Below the pieces are notes generated by a model. The model searched no databases. It saw only the letters and a program-made list of their open reading frames with translations, and was not told where the DNA came from. The position numbers and the translations under genes are program-made. From NCBI GenBank assembly GCA_034231615.1, contig CM067298.1, positions 53,844,883 through 53,908,882 on the forward strand: DNA of 64,000 bases. Direction: 5' to 3'. Shown here piece after piece: positions 1 through 12,065 of the stretch (its first letter is position 1; the number at the start of each line of letters is the position of its first letter). The DNA comes from Meghimatium bilineatum (lineage: Eukaryota; Mollusca; Gastropoda; Stylommatophora; Philomycidae).

Positions 1-45
1 CGTTTCATACTCAGAACAATCAGAACAATCTTGAAGTATATGCTT

Positions 46-48
<3 letters not shown>

Positions 49-113
<65 letters not shown>
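49..113. repeat. (AT)n microsatellite
   Basis: Two runs of alternating A and T with a short AT-rich interruption. Such runs recur throughout the window. Confidence 0.9.
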
Positions 114-114
<1 letters not shown>

Positions 115-639
115 GCCATCAATGCGGTTATTTAATGTATTGTCCATTATCCATACTTCAGAGCCATACAGTCATGTATACAAAGAAGATGAAGCACCTA
201 TGTAAGATTTTACTTGCATTTTAACTACGCATTCTGATTTTCTCACTTCTCATTTTGACTCATTTGATTTCAAATATACCCTCCTTTTAGTTATTCGTCA
301 AGAAATAATGCTTTTTTCTTATGCCCAGAATAGTATATTGGCTTTATTTATTTTTCCTTCAGTAGTTCTTTTGCATAGCTATTTTTTCTTTAGACTATCC
401 ATTTATCATGGGAGATACATTTCTCCTTACACAATATGTACCATATTATTTCAGGTCACCCACTTATTGAAGTTATAATTAATGATCTCAATTTTAGGTT
501 TAGAGAAATCAGAGACTTCGTAATACAATGTATGCCAATGAACCAGAAGAACTTACAATAACTAACATTAAAATGAAAGTAAGCATCACTTGCACAAATC
601 ACATTAATTTAAAGAAAATTTTGATAATAATTGGTGTCA

Positions 640-1260
640 ACTTCATGATAACTTCAAATTAAATGATTAATAATAAATGATAAATGGTAAGATAAATGAT
701 AACACATATTCATTTTTATCACAAAATATTATAAGTCAGAGATAATTTTAGTTTACAAAGTCACATGTAACAGTTTATATCTTCTCAAGTCAGAAATACG
801 TTTTGTAATAATGATCTTTTCCTTACTAATTGATATTTAACTTTTGCAATTAAATGGTTTATCACACTAATTGACAATGTCTGTGGAATCATTACATATA
901 TCTCATCAATTGTGAAATACGAGTTGCGATTCCTAGCTCTATCTCAATGTATGCCAGATAACTTATGTCATTAATATGTACATCGTAATAAATGCTAGAT
1001 AACTTGTACCATCACTATTTATATCCAAGCAAGTCCTAAATACTGTTTGTTATCACTACTTCATTCTCAGAAAGTGCTAGATAATGGTGTACATGGTATT
1101 TCTGTATCATTAAATGAGAGATAACTATTCACATCACTAGGTGTATCTCAAGTGCTAGACAAATGTTGACTTATTTAGTTCTTTCTCAAGTATTAGATAA
1201 CGTTTGGCAATACTATTTTAGTTCAATAAGTGTGATACACCACTAGTACTGGCTACGTTT
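640..1260. repeat. Decayed minisatellite
   Basis: Phrases resembling TCTCAAGTGCTAGATAA recur about every 50-60 bases, each followed by a variable AT-rich spacer (for example near 955, 1000, 1075, 1150 and 1190). The copies are too diverged for an exact unit. It looks like an old tandem array and no coding signal is seen in it. Confidence 0.5.
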
Positions 1261-1309
1261 ATATCACCGAAGAGTCACCTTAAGTACACAGTGTATAACA
1301 TCGCGCAGT

Positions 1310-1712
1310 GGATAAGTCGACGAAGGTGATCCGCTGGCTCAAGAGGGTGCTGCTAATTATCAAACAGATGTGCCAAAATTACCATAAAAATAAACAGACG
1401 AAGAAAGAAATTAGAAGCGCAAGATGACTATCAAATGAACAGATTAGACACGTTAGTATGCTAGTCTTCAGAACAGGAGACAACCGACTCCACAGTCACA
1501 TGTATACATAATTTAAGATTGACAACACAGCCATGTGCACATGTAGATAGGCAGCCGATCATAACTTTCAAATATTTTCAGAATATTAAACGATGAGACA
1601 AACACACTGACCTAGCGAAACATCACTGGAAGAAGAAAAAATATATGAAACCTATGTTGCCAAAAAAACACCAATTAAGTTCATAAAAGAGATACAATTT
1701 CAGATGCCACGA
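1310..1712 (+). mobile_element. LINE remnant (family G), end of RNase H and C-terminal tail
   Basis: Across several frameshifts the + strand encodes a decayed RNase H end (PLAQEGAA; compare ADQLAKEGAAEDQ in the better copy at 22577). It is followed by a tail with the phrase RRQPTPQSHVY and the cysteine-containing TTAMCTC-like segment. The nucleotide sequence aligns with 22590-23000 over most of its length. No intact frame remains, so this is a dead 3' fragment of a RNase H-bearing non-LTR retrotransposon. Confidence 0.6.
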
Positions 1713-2233
1713 AAATAGAATAAGAACAATTTACTATATCTGATGAGTCTATATATTTGAATGTTAGGCTGCAATCAGGATAAATTATCTATCTTAGATT
1801 AGATATCAATTTTATTTTTACATTTGGTAGTATATCGTTTTCAGGACTTAGCGATCAACCAAACATTTTTCTCTGCACTGATTTTATTGGCAATATCTTA
1901 CGTCAAGTATGGTATCATTGTTTACTGATATACTTACCGTATATATGTATCATATTAAAGATATGTATAAACTACTATCATAGTGAATATTGTATCTGTT
2001 TACCGATGCAGCGGGTGTGACCAAATAGTTGTATTTACTCCTATAACAGATACCGAGCTAGCCTTTTATGTTCATGTTCATATAACAGATACACAGTTAA
2101 CATACTTCAGATGTATGCAAGTTTAGCAAGGAACATAACATATGGAAGCTACATATATGAGTGTATATCACTGACCGTCCTCAAATTCAGTTATCAAACT
2201 GTCCAATGAAGGTGAACAACATGAAGATCTAAA

Positions 2234-2757
2234 TTGGAAAACACTTTGCGACAAAGTTCGTTAGAAACAGATATATCTGCATCAAAATGTTTTAAGTTAG
2301 TGGAACTCCATGCGTGTCTGTGTACGACTTGGCCCTGCTGCCATCGCGCGTGTGTTTATAGCTACCCGCTTACTATCCACCACCTCGCTTTCTACGATCC
2401 CCAGGGCACCCTAACTGGCGCAAACACTTGGACATTGTTAGATAAATTGACATATATTACCCATGTTCTGTTAGCGATGTTCTGTGATTTTCACGTCAGT
2501 TTCATCTATAACTGTCGTATAATTATATATATCACCTTTATTTAGTTAGAGATACAAAGGGTATTCTTTCCCAAGATATGAACTGTTTTTAGGCCTTATA
2601 TTTTCGTCAATTTAGATTTTTGAAATTACAAAAAAATATACAATTTTTCACTTTCCGTACCTTTATTCGACTTTTTAACATTATAGCTAAAGGTTCAAAT
2701 ATAAAACGATTAAAAATTATTTTCTTAAACATATAACATAAAACATATATAAAGCAT
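2234..2757. other. No recognisable feature
   Basis: Unique-looking sequence between two LINE remnants. It contains a 103-codon open frame (2234-2545 +) with no recognisable domain and no supporting splice or promoter context, so I do not call it a gene. Confidence 0.4.
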
Positions 2758-3300
2758 ATTATTACTTCAGATGGTAGATGTGTCACTGAGAGAAAAAGTC
2801 GAACAGCACGCATTCCAGAAGCTGAGGAACATCTAGTATAATAATTCATTATCAATAGAAGTAAGACAGAGCCCATACTGTTATATGGTAGTGAAGCATG
2901 GACAATTGACAATATTGCAAGAAAACATCTAGAGGCCACATAGATGTGGTTTTATAGAAGAATGTTGAAAATATCATTGACATCTAAAAAAAAGTAATGC
3001 TCTAATTCAACAACTGGTCAACTCAAATATAGAACTTATTAACTGTATTAGAAGACGACAATCACAGTTCCAGTGTCATATCATGAGAAGAGGTAGGCTG
3101 GAGAACATCGTAACAACTGGAAAGAACGAGGGTAAGAGAGACAAAGGAAGACGTGAGAGAATGTTGGATGTCCTGAAAGCACGAACTGATGCAGAATCTT
3201 CAGAAACTATATTTAAATGTATAACAAAGGACTGTGGAGAGACATGGTCGCCTACGCCAGAAGGCATGGTACCAATGAATAAATGAATGAATATAAAGCA
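2758..3300 (+). mobile_element. LINE remnant (family D), RT thumb and C-terminal domain
   Basis: The + strand reads, with stops and frameshifts, ITSDGRC then PILLYGSEAWTID, MWFYRRMLKIS, RRRQSQFQCHIMRRGRLENI and a final GETWSPTPEGM segment. This order (RT thumb with YGSEAWT, then WFYRRML, then FGHIMR-like, LENI-TTGK and LW-A-RHG) is typical of the endonuclease-reverse transcriptase type of LINE and matches the better copy at 28965-29560. An AATGAATGAATG-like 3' tail follows at about 3280-3295. Confidence 0.75.
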
Positions 3301-3439
3301 TAAAGCATTACACATACAACATATAACATCTATAAACATATTTAAACACGTGTGAATGTTGTGTTAGTTTTAACATATAATGGAAATGGATCTTCTCTCC
3401 TTGTCCATATGAAATTACATATGAAATGATGCAAAATAT

Positions 3440-4265
3440 AGAAAGTATGTCCGAAATAGCAGTTGGGGTTACAATCTGAATAATATAAGTTATGCTGGCG
3501 ATACAATTCTGATGAAGGAAGAGAACACGAATTGCAGGTCCTGTTAGGCAAGGTAGTACAAGAAAGTAAAAACAAAGGCCTCATTCTAAGCATGAAGAAA
3601 ACAGACTTAATGTTCTTTAAAGAGATACACACCGCCGAAATGAAGTATTATTTTCAATGGTACAAAATTCTATCAAGTGGATAACGTCAAGGATCTTGGC
3701 AACATTTTAACATCAGATGTCTAGTACTCCAATGAATTCAAGAACATGACATCACATGCCAAAACAGCATTTAAAAAACAACAACTGAGAAGCATTATAT
3801 GTAATGGAATAATACCAATGCATACAGGATCTTGAGTGCTACGATGTTATATTTAGCGAGTAATTCTTTATTAATGTGAAGAATGAACAGTAAACACGCG
3901 TGCCCAAGATACGCTGGAGACATGTGAGCTGTGGATTTTAAGAAGAATCATGCAAATTCCAAACATCCAAGACACTAATGTAGAAGTCCTAAGAGAGGAT
4001 AACGTAAAACGACCAATTATAGCACACGTTAGATATAGACAATCAAGATGGTTTGGCCATGTAATGAGAAATGTAAAACTAGAACATATAATAGCCACCA
4101 AAAAGATCAAGAGAAAATACAGGGGGGGAAAACAAAAAGTGAATTTATGGATATGTTGTCAATGTGGCACAAAATGAAGTGACCAACTGAACGTATTAAC
4201 AACACAAGAGTCAGAGAGTTGTGGAGAAGCATAATCGTCTACACCGGTAGGCATGACAGTTGATT
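3440..4265 (+). mobile_element. LINE remnant (family D type), RT palm to C-terminus
   Basis: Frames on the + strand give YAGDTILMKE (a mutated YADD catalytic motif, middle D changed to G), then GLILSMKKT. After shifts come an LRRIMQIP segment, WFGHVMRN, LEHIIATKKI and RVRELWRSIIVYTGRHDS, with a stop at 4263. The motif order and C-terminus are those of family D LINEs, but stops and frameshifts show it is dead. It may be a second insertion next to the remnant at 2758-3300. Confidence 0.7.
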
Positions 4266-4312
4266 GATAATGGAAATAATAACATACAATACCATATGAT
4301 AGTTTATAATAA

Positions 4313-4457
4313 TATTCTTCTTCTTCTTCTACGTTCGTTCTCAAACTCCTGCAGATTAACAGGATGTAGTCGGGAGAACGGAATGCGTTTTGTCATGGTT
4401 CACAGCATTGCTGCCATATCTGCGCCTTTCGGCCCAACACATCCGACTTCAGCATGT
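4313..4457 (-). mobile_element. Short (GAA)n-tailed non-autonomous element, partial
   Basis: On the minus strand this ends in a (GAA)n tail (seen as TTCTTCTTCTTCT at 4316-4329). It contains the family phrases CTCAAACTCCTGCAGATTA and GCGCCTTTCGGCC as read on the + strand. Compared with the full copy at 42119-42398 it is cut short after the CATCCGACTTCAGCATG phrase. Confidence 0.75.
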
Positions 4458-4979
4458 TATAATAATATAAATAAGTAAAGTAATTTTCTAGAATACGTGT
4501 ACACATGGTTGAGTTCTTGTAAAATGTCTTGTATTTTACGTACGCGTCCCTTTATGAGGTACCAAATTTAAATGATGCATAATCAACTCTTTAATGCCGT
4601 ATTGCGATTAGAGTTCCATCAGTTTTGATAGCTCTGATTTGTCATTTGTTGTAAAAAAATATAAGAATTATACAGAGTTAACGGTGTGTCGCCACACCAA
4701 ATATGGACACATTTTTTGACAGCTGTCAAAGCATTGCCTATCATTCGGAAATGGTAATAGTTGTTCAATTCTTATTTGTGATCTCTTCCAACAGCAATGC
4801 TATTGTGGAGTAAAGATTCTAGAATTCTCCTTTATAAAGGCGCAATAGTCAAGGGAAACATTCACTTTCGAATGTTTGCACTACAACGTCGGAGACTAGT
4901 CAACATTTTTTCAATTGCTTAAAAAGTAATTTGATTTCGTTGACCAATTTCACAACCACCTAAACGTCACTTATAATGT

Positions 4980-5496
4980 TTTGAAAGTGTTTGTTATTTT
5001 ATTTTCCTCCAGGGCCATAGGCCAGAAACCATAGCCTTCCATTTCTGTCTTTGTGTTGCCAGGTCTTTCAATTGTGGCGTGTTGTTTAGGTTCATTGACA
5101 TGCTTTCTCTTTTAATGATTCTTCTTAGAGTGTCTCTAGGTCTCCCTCTTCTTCTTACTCCAAGTGGCACCCAATATAGTGGCTGCTGGGAAATTCTTAG
5201 GCTGTTCATTCTGAGAACATGGCCGATGGAATTCCAACGCCTTTGTCTAATGAAGGAAGATATATAGGTTTGGTTGCTTTCCTCTCTTATAGTAGTGTTA
5301 GATTTAAAGTCACTCCACTTAACATTCAGAATGGTACGTAGGCATTTGTTTTCAAAGGAGTCTAGTCTCTTATCTGTGGCTTTTGTGGCTTTCCAACTTT
5401 CGCATCCATATGATAGAATAGGGATGATGTTGGAGTTAAACAACCTGAGTTTTGTGGTGTTTCTTAGTGTGTTTGACGTCCAGATGTTACGTAGTT
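4980..5496 (-). mobile_element. LINE C remnant, RT thumb and C-terminal domain
   Basis: The minus strand is open for 149 codons (5443-4994). Segments include FNSNIIPILSYGCESWKA, RTILNVKWSDF, RQRRWNSIGHVLRM and a RRRGRPRDTLRRI end. This matches, almost base for base, the longer copy at 40548-41547. It is the 3' end of an endonuclease-RT type LINE, truncated upstream near 5496. The TATTTTATTTT at its left edge is the A-rich 3' tail. Confidence 0.85.
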
Positions 5497-5499
5497 TTT

Positions 5500-6640
5500 G
5501 ACGTCAAGATGTTTTTGAAAGTGTTTATGTATGCAATATGTAAATGTTATGTAAATATTGGCGCAAATATAGTTTTTCTTAAAAAATGTAGTTATTTTCA
5601 TTAGAAAAAAGTAAGATGTATATTGTTTCCTGCTAGAATACTTTAATATAAAAGTTAATTTTAAATATAGAAAAGGCATCATTATTTGATCAATCGTGAT
5701 GACCAAGGTCAATCGTGTCATCTTTCCACAGGACAGACGTGTGGTAATCCTAAATTAATGAAACAATTGTAGACAATGTATCCACGTATAAATGAGTGCG
5801 TGGCAACGAGTAATGATCATTATAAAATGTATGTATTGTTTTTAAATTACGCGGCTCTTAACAATTTGTCAGTTTGATCATCGCTATTCGCAGGAAATAT
5901 CAGCAATGTAGTTCTTGAAATTAAATGTATGTGTGCAAATGGGATGTATATCTCACGAGCTGTAATTTATATCGAGACTTCGATTTGAGACCATATCTCA
6001 ACATTCACGTGTATGCAATGAATAAGAACGCAAAAACTGGTTAGATATTTAGTCAACGTCTAGAGTCCCCTGCAACACTTCATTAGACATGGATTTCGTC
6101 AATCTTCTGGTTAGACTCCAGGGTCAAGAGGAAATGTGTGCGCAATGGGCAAGTGCATTCCCCATAAAAGCTGACCAAGAAAATCAAACATTCCAGGGAA
6201 TAACAAAAAGAAATCAACAACATAGCAATTTTCGTGCATGTATTGTTAGAGTACTTACTCTAGACTCGACAGTACTGATCTCACATCAACAACAAACAGG
6301 AAAACCGCTCCTATGGATAGAGCACTATTTATGCTGAACTGTGACCAGAGATATAGATATGAACACAAGTTACTTTTATTCAAGTATAATTAAGTAACAT
6401 CATAGACTGCTTTGTTTCGATTTCATTGGGGCAAATGTTTTTTTAAATACATCAACAGAAATATATGAGTGAATTATATCACTCCCAGCTCAGTGCTACA
6501 TGTTGTCGTATTAATACTTGTTGTCTGAGTGAACTATATCACTCCACTTCAATGCGAAATATTGTACTATAAACACGTGTTGCCTTAGGAGAAGACACAG
6601 ATATGTCTTTTGATTCATTACAGAAGGCAGAATGCCGTAT
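5500..6640. other. No recognisable feature
   Basis: AT-rich, apparently unique sequence. An 82-codon open frame at 6089-6337 (+) shows no known domain and lacks clear splice signals. Nothing else is seen. Confidence 0.4.
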
Positions 6641-6845
6641 CTCCGTCGTTTACGGGCTCGAAATGGAGCAAAGAATATCAACACGGTTTACATTCCATAG
6701 ATCTTTTAGACTAAGGAAGTTATGCGGTGATGCTGGCTGTCCCATGAAGTATAGAAGTTACAGTGACGCATAACTCATGATGATAGTGAATGTGTCATAC
6801 CGAAAGACGCATATGTCTCAGCACCCGTGTAACAACGCAATCGGT
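6640..6845 (+). mobile_element. Degraded short (GAA)n-type element
   Basis: Phrases of the family can still be read in order: TTACGGGCTCGAAATGGAGC, CTAAGGAAGTTATG, GATGCTGGCTGTCCCAT and GTGTCATACCGAAAGACGCA. They correspond to the + strand copy at 23310-23596. It is strongly diverged and has no detectable tail. Confidence 0.5.
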
Positions 6846-7479
6846 TTTTCTTGACTATATGCATTTTACAGTTCATATTTTCTTGTTTAGTTTCAGTTTA
6901 ATTATTATTCTAAATGGAAATATTCAGTATTGATACCTCTTTAGTTTACTTATGTTTACATTCAGTATTTGGGCAAATAAGGTCCTTCCCCTCCTCGCCA
7001 CACATTAAAATAGGTAACAACACCCATATAAATATTAATATACAAGAAACAATTGTGCTATATTTTATGCATGTTTTACTTATTATTGTCATCTCAACCT
7101 AATTTACATAAAATATTCAGAGAAATTGCGTTATCACGCAATAAAAACATGGTGTAATAGATGGTTTTAAGTATTTTAAATCGCACATATACAATATTTT
7201 AGATACACAAAAGACATACCTCTTTGTTAAAGTCCTTCCACTGAGGTCAAAATGAGGGGCTTTGTAAGACGTATACGTGTATATATACATATATATAATT
7301 GGTAGGGGAACGTCATGAGATGGAGAGTAAGCAGTCTGTTAGAGTGCACCACCAAGATAACTGACATAGGGTGTAAGAGTTATGTCACAAATAATGAAAT
7401 TTTAAAGATATCTGCAATCTATTGCTGAAATCATGATATCTATATTTCCTATTTTTGCTTAGATGTAATTATTTCAGAG

Positions 7480-7905
7480 TGTTACACCTATTATATATAA
7501 ATGCATGACTCAGAAACACTGATAATGACAAACAACTAGAAAACAGACTTTGTGCATTTGAGATGTGGATATATAGAAGAATACGGAGAACTTCATGGAA
7601 AGAGACGGAAAGAAATACAGATACTATAACAACACTTCGTATGACATACGAACTATTAAAGAGCGTAAATATCAAACAAATAAATCATTTTGGACATATT
7701 AAAAGATATGATACCTTGCTAAAGAACTTACATAATGGTAAAGTCGATGGGAGGCGAACAAGAGCTATGAAGATGTGTTAGTCACAGATAAATATCACGA
7801 GATTGGCAGGTTACAGTCCAGCAGAGTACATAACCAAGACAAAATACAGAGGCCGTTGCAGACGAACTGTGGGTGCGAAGACAGTACTTAATGATGATGA
7901 ATGAT
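7480..7905 (+). mobile_element. LINE F remnant, C-terminal domain
   Basis: The + strand encodes FEMWIYRRIRRTSWKE, then INHFGHIKRYDTLLK, then, after a stop, AGYSPAEYITKTKYRGR. This is a LINE C-terminal domain: MW-YRR-LR-SW followed by FGHI-R. The fragments at 38200-38545 and 51530-52160 are related. An ATGATGAATG-like simple tail follows at about 7890-7905. Confidence 0.65.
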
Positions 7906-8334
7906 ATTAGACTTAAATAAAATAGAACACTCGTCTTACAAAAGTCTGTATCATTAAAGTTGCCAGGAGCAAGCTCACCTGAATATGTTATCTATGCAAG
8001 TGAAATGTATCATCTACTGTCACATTGTCAAGAAAGAAAAATATGCAATATAAATGTACGCACATTTTATGTTTAAATTCAATCTACAGTCGAAATATTA
8101 ATTTTAATTGTTGCATAAATTATAGCATTACTGGTGTTAATCGTGCATGGATTTCTAAACTCCCAAATGTCAACAACTCTCGACCATTATCAAACACCAC
8201 CCCACCCCCCCCCATTTATTGATATGATTAATGGTTATACACCTCAATAACAATATTCAAAACGGTTCTTATGTCACCGATGTGCTACCAATTATAAACA
8301 TGGACAACGACAGCACAAGACAAACCTTACCTTT

Positions 8335-8560
8335 TGACAACTGAAATGGCATACTTACACAGAATCCTAGGAATATCGCTAAGAGACAGTGATAAATGAA
8401 GACATTAGACAAAGAACCGGCATCATCACAATCTTGGAATATATTAAGAGAAAACAGATCAAATGGTTTGCACACATCAGCAGACTACCATCAGACAACA
8501 TTCCACAGCAAGCTATGCAACCTGATAATACAGCCTTATTGTGAAACGCATGATATTATA
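8335..8560 (+). mobile_element. LINE E remnant, C-terminal domain
   Basis: The + strand frames give MAYLHRILGISLRDSDK, then (frameshifted) a segment equivalent to RQQIKWFAHISRLPSDN. The same phrases occur at 46142-46375 (minus) and 58680-58760 (+), so this is a dispersed LINE family. Frame shifts and stops show it is dead. Confidence 0.55.
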
Positions 8561-8649
8561 TATATATATATACTGTTTTGAAATAGTCAAAATGCATGTG
8601 ATCGGTTATTGCACATCAGAGAAGAGTGGTGGGGATTGAGATGGGGTCA

Positions 8650-9110
8650 CTAGGTTTTATTATGTGGCATTGTATATTCCAATAAATTCCAAATACAATG
8701 AGGATTTCGCCAGGGGTGTGTCCTATCCCCTCTACGTTTTATTATATATCGACCAAATCCGTAAACTAAAAAGTACCAACGAAGAAGATAACATAAAAGA
8801 CAAATTGAAAGAACTACTCTTTGTAGTCTACCAAGTACTAATTGCGACATCAGAAGAAACATTGCACGAATATATGAACAGACTCCCACACAACATGTCA
8901 AAAATGTCAACATGAAGATTTATATTGGTAAGATATAAATAATGGAAATAGCAAGGAAAGAAAGAAATATCACTACCTCCATCGATAATCAACACTTTAA
9001 ACAGAAACAGTAATGCAATTACTTAAGAAGCATTATATCGAGTAAAGGTAAAAAGAATAAATAGATACAAAATAGATGCAACAAAACATATCAGATCCTA
9101 GAACAGGTGA
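8650..9110 (+). mobile_element. LINE E remnant, reverse transcriptase palm
   Basis: The + strand reads YPLYVLLYIDQIRKL, then ELLFVVYQVLIATSEETL, then YMNRL. These correspond to the RT motifs SPLLF-YID and LLFADDQ-LIA-SEE, with the catalytic ADD replaced by VVY. After a frameshift a KISIGK and FKYLGS-like segment can be followed to about 9060. It is an inactive 5'-truncated LINE and probably belongs with the fragment just upstream. Confidence 0.6.
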
Positions 9111-9572
9111 CAGTGTTCGACAGACATAGATTGAATATTCTTTAACTTAGGCTGAACCAACATCCCAGCAATCTGACGCTGTCTACGTGTGCTTGAAATG
9201 TGTGGGGGTAGCAGACAAACTGAGATACAATCAAGTACAATTGAAACTAAAGAGCAATGAGTTATATCGTAAATAAACACATTACAAATTCGACATTTCG
9301 AATACAAGAAACAAAGTACAAGAACAATTTTATACTGTATGGTCCAACAGGGATATTTCTTCAGAAACACATGCCAATTTTTAACAAAAGCAAATCATAA
9401 CAATTTTCAAAAACAGGATTACTAGGGCATGTTTTTCTCACCAAGTGAAAATGCGATAGTAAAGCATAATGAGTTAAAAAGGTTACTGAAAACACTTACC
9501 TTGTCTATGAATAAAAATATATAAAAAGTATATATATAAAAAACATACAATAAAACCAAACAGGACAATTCT

Positions 9573-9607
9573 CCACGTATCGGCTCAAATGGAACCTTTT
9601 TCAAGAG
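9573..9607 (-). ncRNA. Degenerate hammerhead-like/Penelope end motif
   Basis: Read on the minus strand, CTTGAAAAAGG is followed by a short spacer and GCCGATACGTGG. This resembles the CTGATGA / GAAACGT arrangement near the ends of Penelope-like elements, but both core boxes carry mutations. It is a relic at best. Confidence 0.25.
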
Positions 9608-9784
9608 TCAAACAACAGTAAACACCACAATAATAAACATACTAAATGACTTAGGCTGTCTAAAGCCACGTCTCCAATACATAAAACCACGTCTCCATGA
9701 CGCAGGATTGGAAACACATCAAGTAAAAGAGAAAATGCGTGCATTCATTATAAACAAACTTTAAAGTGGGAAATTAGAGACAAT

Positions 9785-10060
9785 AAAGATGTGGTTTATG
9801 GTGTTTATAATGAATGCAAGAATAATATAAGAAAAAGACCCCTTTTGTCACTTTATCAGACAGGTAGGTTTTAAGAACATAGTCACAACAGGCAAGACTG
9901 AAGGGAACAGAGACAGATGGGGAAAACGTGAGAAAGTATTAGTTTGACAACCTAGCAAGGCATGGAAACAACAACGATCCTGATAACAATACTGTGGACA
10001 GAGAGCCATGGTCGCCTACTCCAACCAGAATGGCATATGATAATGATTGATGAGTAATGA
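9785..10060 (+). mobile_element. LINE D remnant, C-terminal domain
   Basis: Broken + strand frames read MWF, then FCHFIRQVGFKNIVTTGKTE, then a purine-rich EGNRDRWGKRE segment. They correspond in order to the family D copy at 28965-29560. The 3' end is a TGATAATGATTGATGAG simple tail near 10036-10060. Confidence 0.65.
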
Positions 10061-10179
10061 TTGAGGTTTGTGTGGTGGTGGGTAGAGTGGGGTTTGGGAA
10101 AGGAAGGATACAAGAAGAATCATCATTTGAAAACGCATGGAATGAATGTGAAAACCAAATATAGACATAAAGAAATATA

Positions 10180-10560
10180 TACAACCACGCCTAAACATAC
10201 ATACAAATGCATACACACACCAAGAGTTAAGAAAATAAATATATAACAAAATAGACACAGATGTGTGAAGGATACCCACACAAAATGCACATGCATGTAA
10301 ATGTATCTACAACATAGGAAAGTGCTCACACCAGAACAGGCATACATATTGACACAGAATGGAGATACTTGCATTAATTTAAACAAGCGCTCACATAAAT
10401 ACACATATATATATACATAAATATGAACATGCATCCATATAAACACTTTCTCACATAAATAAAAACAATAACATGAACATTCAGCACACATAAAAACATA
10501 TACATATATTGATATAAATATAAACGTTAGTTCACATAAAGATAATGCTATAACAACTGC
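10180..10560. repeat. Low-complexity ACA/ATA-rich tract
   Basis: Loosely repeating CACATAAA and ACATATATA phrases. The long minus-strand open frames here (for example 10674-10123) come from this skewed composition and have no protein-like features. Confidence 0.5.
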
Positions 10561-11088
10561 ATATGTATACATAAAATGTGTCGCCAAAGTAATTGTGTGG
10601 ATACATAGAACCATGTAAAATAAACTGCATATACAAATAACTATACATGTGTGGGCACCCCATCGAAGAGACAACTACAATAACACCGAGGAAATCAGTC
10701 CTAAATATGTAAATGATTGAACAATAACAATATGGCATTCTAATGTACAATTGATGGACTAGATGTACAAAATAATAACATGTTGACATACACAAACGCA
10801 AGAAGACATAAAGGAAATATATAGAAGTACGGCAAACACAAAAATAATTACTCACGAAAGTGTACAAAGACAAATAATTACAAGAATCAGTGCAATACGG
10901 GAGTAGAGGGTATAAAGAAAAGGTTGGTAACTCAAACAAAACGGTGATTAATGTTCATTTCGTGTGGTTGTAAGACGCCCATATGGTAAATGAGACGATA
11001 TTACAAGGACTGACGTTGCCGGTCACCGGTATAACAACGTAACAAACTGGTTACAGAGACATCAGAGCTACCATGATGTGACGGGCTG

Positions 11089-11562
11089 TTATAAATGATT
11101 AGCCACTGGGGAGTCACGATGATTCGTGATATCTCTCAAATATTCGGCGAATCTATCAGCTAAACGTCTACCAGTTTCACCAATATACTTCATATCACAA
11201 CGCTTACATATGATAGAGTATATTAAATTACGGGACAAACATGAAATAGAATCCTTCATATCAAAGTTTGATTTAGGAAACTGTAACATGGGAGTGAGAA
11301 TAACAAAAAGGGCAAGTCAAACAATTTCGATGACAAGTGACAGTTCCTAGTTGACACTGCAGAAGTGCGCAGACGAGAATGAACTAAGAGATCCCGAAGG
11401 TTTCTGTCCCTCCAAAAAGCGACTAGCGGAAGAGAGGGAAATGCAGGACTGGAGATGTGATCTAAATGGAGGATAGAGAAATGTCGTAATAGGATACGTA
11501 GTGCCGGCATATTATGAGGATGAAAATGCGATAGGTAGTCCTCAGGTTCGATTTCCAATTTA
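11089..11562 (-). mobile_element. Penelope-like element remnant: RT end and GIY-YIG endonuclease
   Basis: On the minus strand, from the gap leftward, comes an RT C-terminal segment ending FWRDRNLRDLLVHSRL. A frameshift follows. Then comes SRNLIYSIICKRCDMKYIG with ETGRRLADRF, a GIY-YIG type nuclease with its CxxC-like pair and the YIGETG box. The order RT then GIY-YIG is diagnostic of Penelope-like retroelements. The 5' part is lost in the assembly gap and the frame is broken, so it is not functional as seen. Confidence 0.85.
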
Positions 11563-11662
11563 NNNNNNNNNNNNNNNNNNNNNNNNNNNNNNNNNNNNNN
11601 NNNNNNNNNNNNNNNNNNNNNNNNNNNNNNNNNNNNNNNNNNNNNNNNNNNNNNNNNNNNNN
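11563..11662. other. Assembly gap (100 N)
   Basis: Exactly 100 N, the usual placeholder for a gap of unknown size. The sequences on either side (a Penelope-like element and a LINE A fragment) may not be true neighbours. Confidence 0.98.
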
Positions 11663-11769
11663 GTGCGTGCGTGGGTGTATATATATATATATGTGATGTT
11701 TGTCCGTCGTAATCGACGATGGCCAAACTAAACCAAAAACAAAAATGACAAATTAGCTAGTCTCGCCAC

Positions 11770-12065
11770 CACAACAGATAGTCAGCTTATGGAGCGAGCA
11801 GATATACTCACTGCTTTTCGTGAGTCATCACGATCAGAGGATTTTGACATCAATAAGCATGGGTCAATATCAAGAATGCGAGAATTGGGTGTGAGGATTG
11901 GTGTGGCCCGAAGAGATCCCTTAACAAAGATTTCAAAAAGAGTAGTGAACCAACATAGAACCGGAACCATCAGCCGTTTTACCCTGAGAGATTTACTGAA
12001 GCGGAGATCTGAGCACCTATGGACTTGTCCGGTGTGCGAAGAGGATAATCAATATACCTAATAAT
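11770..12065 (+). mobile_element. LINE A-type remnant, C-terminal end
   Basis: A 90-codon open frame (11789-12061 +). It includes RADILTAFRESS, then RMRELGVRIGVARRDP, VVNQHRTGTISRF, HLWTCPVCEED. It matches segment by segment the C-terminus of the LINE at 20826-25020 (RADVLNSLKDIS, VNQYRTGTVS, LWRCPVCSDGD). The CPVC pair is conserved. It is a 5'-truncated end of the family. Confidence 0.75.

Noticed and set aside
2234..2545. 103-codon frame MENTLRQ as a small gene
   Set aside because: No domain, no repeat of the frame elsewhere, no promoter or splice support, and the region is surrounded by transposon debris.
10123..10674. 183-codon cysteine- and tyrosine-rich minus-strand frame
   Set aside because: It falls in ACA/ATA-rich low-complexity sequence, has no domain or splice context, and its composition mirrors the base skew.
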